DNA of 22,858 bases from a virus: the IMG/VR virus record IMGVR_UViG_3300037961_002014, positions 1 to 22,858 of that record; one strand, given 5' to 3'. Below the pieces are notes generated by a model. It was given only the letters and a program-made list of their open reading frames with translations, searched no databases and was not told where the DNA came from. This document shows positions 20,172 through 22,858 of this stretch, piece after piece. Position numbers and translations under genes: made by a program. How positions within the stretch are numbered: the first letter of the stretch is position 1; each line of letters opens with the position of its first letter.

Positions 20172-21121
20172 GCATAAGCAAGCTTTCTGGAGTTACCTAC
20201 AGCTCTATCAATAAGATTTCTGGTGTAGCAAAGTCTGGTGTAGCAAAGGTGAAAGGGATAGTCCCCTCTTACTTTTTAGATAACCACGCTGGATCAGTCT
20301 GCGCTTACGCATTGAGGCAACTCTCCTCTACTGCCACCTATGCAATTACTGTAGAGAACTCATCAGGAGCAACAGCAGACATTGGATTTACTGCGGCTGG
20401 AGGGTTGGACACTTCCGCTCTTGCTACGCACTGTGGAAGCAACTATGGTCGAGTCTCAAAATGGTGGGACCAGAGTGGAAATTCAAACCACATGGAGCAG
20501 TCAACTGCGACGGCAAGGCCTTACATCGTTGATGCATCTGGGAACTTGATTACAACAACAGACAGTTCCATACCAGCTCTTGACTTTTATTTCAGCTCTG
20601 CGTCGCGGTGGCTGGAAGATACTTTTGTAAGTAATAACAGTGACAGGTTAATGGTGTCTCTTATGGCTGAGTTTAGATCAGTTACTGCTGGTCAGTATAT
20701 CTTTAGTCAGTGGACTTCCAGTCAGTCTACACAGGTTTTTCAGATAAATGTTCTTGGTGCTGCGAGTGATTTAAGACTTGCCGCAAGATTCGGCACAAGC
20801 TCCAAACATCTGGGCAGAGTTCAAACCAATGCTCAGGTAGCTGTCAATACAGAGTATCTTGTGGTTGGGTCTTTGGACCACGCTTCAGGAGATCTGGACG
20901 TCAATGGTGATACTGCTGATACAGATACAGGCTTTCCTGGCAGCTCTGGAGCTGGCCTCATCAACAATGGGAACATTCTTTTAGCCATAGGTCGAAGACC
21001 TGACAATGGAACCGCACAGTACACTGGATTTCTTTCAGAAGTTATAATGTGGTCTGATACATCACTCCCCACACAGAATGATGTTATGACGGATATGAAC
21101 ACACACTATTCTGTTTTCTAA
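20168..21121 (+). CDS. Lectin-like (ConA/LamG-fold) virion protein, possible receptor binder
   Basis: 317 aa. A short N-terminal repeat (SKLSGVTYSSINKISGVAKS) is followed by a domain whose SKWWDQSGNSNHMEQ (near 97-111) is the typical WxDQSGN signature of ConA-like/LamG or AbfB-type domains in phage tail and surface proteins. The later beta-rich part (YIFSQWTSSQSTQVFQINVL, SEVIMWSDTSLPTQNDVMTD) matches the usual jelly roll. It likely binds host surface glycans. It overlaps the fibre gene by ATGA and the next gene by TAATG. Confidence 0.85.
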   Translation: MSISKLSGVTYSSINKISGVAKSGVAKVKGIVPSYFLDNHAGSVCAYALRQLSSTATYAITVENSSGATADIGFTAAGGLDTSALATHCGSNYGRVSKWWDQSGNSNHMEQSTATARPYIVDASGNLITTTDSSIPALDFYFSSASRWLEDTFVSNNSDRLMVSLMAEFRSVTAGQYIFSQWTSSQSTQVFQINVLGAASDLRLAARFGTSSKHLGRVQTNAQVAVNTEYLVVGSLDHASGDLDVNGDTADTDTGFPGSSGAGLINNGNILLAIGRRPDNGTAQYTGFLSEVIMWSDTSLPTQNDVMTDMNTHYSVF

Positions 21122-21345
21122 TGGCAAAGACTGCAACAGACACGGGCAATACAATCACTGAGGGATATGTGATTAAAATGGTCGGTATTGAAGAGTATTT
21201 TGAAACTCAGTCAGGCGCGTTGGCGTGGGCCAAGGCAGGTAACATTCCTTCTGTAGATTTCTACACTGATGACAGCATATCAGATGCAGACAAGCTGGAT
21301 GATTTGATGTACGGAAACCTCATGGAGTACTCTTCTGACATTTAA
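21121..21345 (+). CDS. Hypothetical small phage protein
   Basis: 74 aa, sharing one base with the previous stop (TAATG). Acidic C-terminal half (DDSISDADKLDDLMYGNLME). It ends one base before the next TATATTTG box, closing the unit from the portal. It may act with the lectin-like protein, for example as a small chaperone; no family is recognised. Confidence 0.7.
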   Translation: MAKTATDTGNTITEGYVIKMVGIEEYFETQSGALAWAKAGNIPSVDFYTDDSISDADKLDDLMYGNLMEYSSDI

Positions 21346-21353
21346 TATATTTG
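21346..21353 (+). promoter_or_regulatory. -7 promoter element TATATTTG for the small basic gene cluster
   Basis: TATATTTG begins one base after the preceding stop and ends 4 nt before the GTG at 21358. As with 8015, the mRNA would be leaderless if that GTG is used. No -33 match is visible. Confidence 0.55.
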
Positions 21354-21357
21354 TATT

Positions 21358-21663
21358 GTGAGCAAAGAGGGTATGAGAAACAGGATCAAGCGCATGCTGA
21401 AAAAGCATGGGCTAGCTGGTGTCAACAAGCCAAAACGTACACCTAGCCATCCCAAAAAGTCACACATCGTTCTCGCTAAAGAAGGAGACAGGGTAAAGCT
21501 TATCCGCTACGGCCAACAAGGTGCCAAGACAGCAGGAAAGCCTAAGAAGGGGGAGAGCGATCGCATGAAAAAGAAAAGAGCTAGCTTTAAGGCTAGACAC
21601 AGAAAAAACATAGCCAAGGGCAAGATGAGCGCAGCTTTCTGGGCCAATAAAACCAAGTGGTAA
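21358..21663 (+). CDS. Basic phage protein, DUF6321-like
   Basis: 101 aa, very Lys/Arg-rich. HGLAGVNKPKRTPSHPKKSH, VLAKEGDRVKLIRYGQQGAK and SFKARHRKNIAKGKMSAAFW follow what I know as DUF6321, a phage family of unknown function. The start is a GTG 4 nt behind the TATATTTG box; an ATG at codon 6 (21373) is an alternative that would give a 15-nt leader. It probably binds DNA or belongs to the virion. It shares the stop/start base with the next gene (TAATG). Confidence 0.75.
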   Translation: MSKEGMRNRIKRMLKKHGLAGVNKPKRTPSHPKKSHIVLAKEGDRVKLIRYGQQGAKTAGKPKKGESDRMKKKRASFKARHRKNIAKGKMSAAFWANKTKW

Positions 21664-21857
21664 TGAAGACCATCAAGGCAAAAAAGGGGGCTAAGTTCTC
21701 CATCACCAACAAGACAATGTCGATAGACCCTCCGAAAGGCTTTCACTGGATGGAAGAGGGTGGCAGGTACTATTTGATGAAAGGCGACTACGTCCCTCAT
21801 CCTGGCGCTGTGAAGAAAGCGAAGTTTAAAATGGCTGACCATCCAAAGAAAAAGTAA
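21663..21857 (+). CDS. Small basic phage protein, paralogue of the 10152 gene
   Basis: 64 aa. The start ATG overlaps the previous stop (TAATG). SIDPPKGFHWMEEGGRYYLM and the rest of the 45-residue C-terminal part differ from the 10152 product at 3 positions. The N-terminus (MKTIKAKKGAKFSITNKTM) is different. It is located 11 kb from its relative but beside other small basic proteins. Confidence 0.85.
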   Translation: MKTIKAKKGAKFSITNKTMSIDPPKGFHWMEEGGRYYLMKGDYVPHPGAVKKAKFKMADHPKKK

Positions 21858-22126
21858 TGGCCAAGTCTCCAGCACAACAAGCCGCTATTGCTATCGCCAT
21901 GAAGAAAGCAGGCAAGAGGCCTAAGTCTGCGAAGAAAGGGATGAAGTTCAACCCTAAATACACTCGTGGCAGTGCTGACGTAGCTAAGAGGAAAAGACTC
22001 ATGCAGCAAATTGCTGACATTTACAAAAAGCATAGAGGCACAAAAGCTAAAAGAAAAAAGAAAGGATTCCCACCTGCCGTTGCAGCTCGATTAAAGAAGC
22101 TTATGGCGCAAAGAGATAAGATATGA
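21857..22126 (+). CDS. Small basic phage protein (SPAQQAAIAIAMKKAGK type)
   Basis: 89 aa. MAKSPAQQAAIAIAMKKAGK is a recurring opening in short proteins of phages, followed by a strongly basic body (GFPPAVAARLKKLMAQRDKI at the end). About one third is Lys/Arg. It overlaps both neighbours (TAATG before, ATGA after), so these genes are coupled. DNA-contacting or virion use is inferred from charge only. Confidence 0.7.
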   Translation: MAKSPAQQAAIAIAMKKAGKRPKSAKKGMKFNPKYTRGSADVAKRKRLMQQIADIYKKHRGTKAKRKKKGFPPAVAARLKKLMAQRDKI

Positions 22127-22329
22127 AAGTGATGAAGAAAGGCGGCATGGCTGGTTTGGATGCTGCACAAAAACAAGTCTATCGCAGAGGCCTTGCTGCT
22201 TATATGAGCTCTGGCAACAGGCCAAAGGTTTCTCAGCACGCATGGGCTATGGCAAGAGTGAAGTCGGCCTTTGGGAAACGAGAAGCAGCAAAGATTAGAG
22301 CGGGGAAAGGGAAGAAGAAGAAAAAATAA
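22123..22329 (+). CDS. Small DUF5824-like basic protein
   Basis: 68 aa. VYRRGLAAYMSSGNRPKVSQ plus HAWAMARVKSAFGKREAAKI matches the C-terminal module of the 8027-8443 protein; the surroundings (MKVMKKGGMAGLDAAQKQ and the terminal KGKKKKK) differ. It is essentially the module with short basic ends. It overlaps the previous gene by ATGA. Function unknown; the repeated use of the module in one genome suggests a shared binding partner. Confidence 0.75.
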   Translation: MKVMKKGGMAGLDAAQKQVYRRGLAAYMSSGNRPKVSQHAWAMARVKSAFGKREAAKIRAGKGKKKKK

Positions 22330-22337
22330 ATAATACC

Positions 22338-22345
22338 TATATTTG
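22338..22345 (+). promoter_or_regulatory. -7 promoter element TATATTTG for the 22366 gene
   Basis: TATATTTG, 20 nt before the ATG at 22366 and just after the small basic gene cluster. The predicted leader is about 17 nt. No clear -33. Confidence 0.55.
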
Positions 22346-22365
22346 CGGAATAACAACTAATACAA

Positions 22366-22758
22366 ATGGCTACAACAACTGCAACTCTTACATTGTCCAG
22401 CTCAGATCTCACGGGAGATGCTTTGGCTTTGTCTACAACTGCCACCTTGACCAAGGCTGGCACGTTGACTGGCTTGGACCAGACCACTGGTGTTGGTCGC
22501 AAGACTTATACTTCTACTAGTATCGCAACCTTGGTTGACAAGGCTGATTATGCTGATGACAAAGCTCACAAAGTTTACATCAGAAACACGAGCACTGTCG
22601 CTACAGAGAACATTGCTATTACTGTTGAAGCTCAGCTTCTTGGTAGACTGTATGCTGGAGACTGGGCGTTGCTCCCATTCAATGGAGATCAAGACATTAA
22701 GGTGACTCCTAGTGTTGCGACAGCATTGACTGTTGAGTACCTGGTTATTTTTGAATAA
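22366..22758 (+). CDS. Probable virion structural protein
   Basis: 130 aa, Thr/Ala/Leu-rich with short beta strands (MATTTATLTLSSSDLTGDAL, then KVYIRNTSTVATENIAITVE and LPFNGDQDIKVTPS). Likely a capsid decoration or similar structural protein. The start MAxxxATLxLSS is shared with the next gene, so the two are related. It follows its own TATATTTG promoter. Confidence 0.7.
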   Translation: MATTTATLTLSSSDLTGDALALSTTATLTKAGTLTGLDQTTGVGRKTYTSTSIATLVDKADYADDKAHKVYIRNTSTVATENIAITVEAQLLGRLYAGDWALLPFNGDQDIKVTPSVATALTVEYLVIFE

Positions 22759-22760
22759 TA

Positions 22761-22858
22761 ATGGCTAGCGTAAGAGCAACATTGAGCCTTTCGAGCGCTG
22801 GTGTTCTCAGCAGCCCTCTGAATATTTCTGTCAACTCAAACCTTGTCGTTGACTCTGG
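22761..22858 (+). CDS. Probable virion structural protein, N-terminal part, related to 22366 gene
   Basis: Only the first 32 codons are in the window: MASVRATLSLSSAGVLSSPL, then NISVNSNLVVDS. The start is similar to the previous gene (MAxxxATLxLSS), suggesting a duplicated pair. It begins 2 nt after that gene's stop. The right part is cut off by the window edge. Confidence 0.6.
   Translation, partial: MASVRATLSLSSAGVLSSPLNISVNSNLVVDS

Noticed and set aside
18615-21121. Diversity-generating retroelement acting on the fibre or lectin-like gene
   Set aside because: No reverse transcriptase, template repeat or A-to-N-type variable repeat is visible in the window.
1-22858. CRISPR array, insertion sequence or integrase/attachment site
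   Set aside because: No regularly spaced repeats, no transposase or integrase domain, and no terminal repeats were found; tRNA-Arg is complete and no duplicated 3' end was seen, so it was not called an attachment site.

Overview
The window is part of a tailed double-stranded DNA phage (or prophage) genome, most likely infecting a Bacteroidetes/Flavobacteriia host and probably marine. The evidence is a large terminase, a portal and tail-fibre modules; a RecE-like nuclease, an ERF annealase and an SSB-like gene; a partial VirE-N/BT4734-type protein typical of Bacteroidetes elements; start sites with AT- or AC-rich leaders and no Shine-Dalgarno; and -7 boxes of the Bacteroidetes TAnnTTTG type (TATATTTG) in front of most rightward transcription units. 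Habitat and host are inferences.

Layout. Positions 7058 down to 1 form one long leftward set of small, tightly packed early genes, often joined by ATGA overlaps. From its promoter leftward come about 18 small, often acidic proteins of unknown function, then a recombination cassette with its own promoter (ERF annealase, PD-(D/E)XK exonuclease, small HTH-like protein, SSB-like protein), a possible terminator, tRNA-Arg(UCU), a DnaA-domain-IV-like protein and the start of a VirE-N protein (probable primase/helicase). Positions 7059-7742 contain no convincing gene. This region holds the leftward promoter with an overlapping palindrome, short direct repeats and several hairpins, and is the best candidate for a control region, replication origin or non-coding RNA.

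Positions 7743-22858 are mainly rightward late genes. They include a DUF5824-like protein and a Gly/Lys-rich protein ending at a strong bidirectional terminator, a fibre-like protein, a two-domain GroES-like co-chaperonin, an HNH nuclease, the large terminase, the portal, a BppU-like protein, a repeat-bearing fibre protein, a lectin-like (ConA/LamG) protein, and a set of small very basic proteins followed by two related virion-type proteins. Two leftward genes interrupt this block: a secreted protein and a winged-helix protein. The major capsid protein was not seen and is presumably to the right.

Most notable are the tandem Cpn10 protein; the two pairs of related small basic proteins (10152/21663 and 8027/22123) encoded 11-14 kb apart; the recurrent TATATTTG promoter, twice placed so close to a GTG start that the mRNA should be leaderless; and the 684-nt gene-free region.
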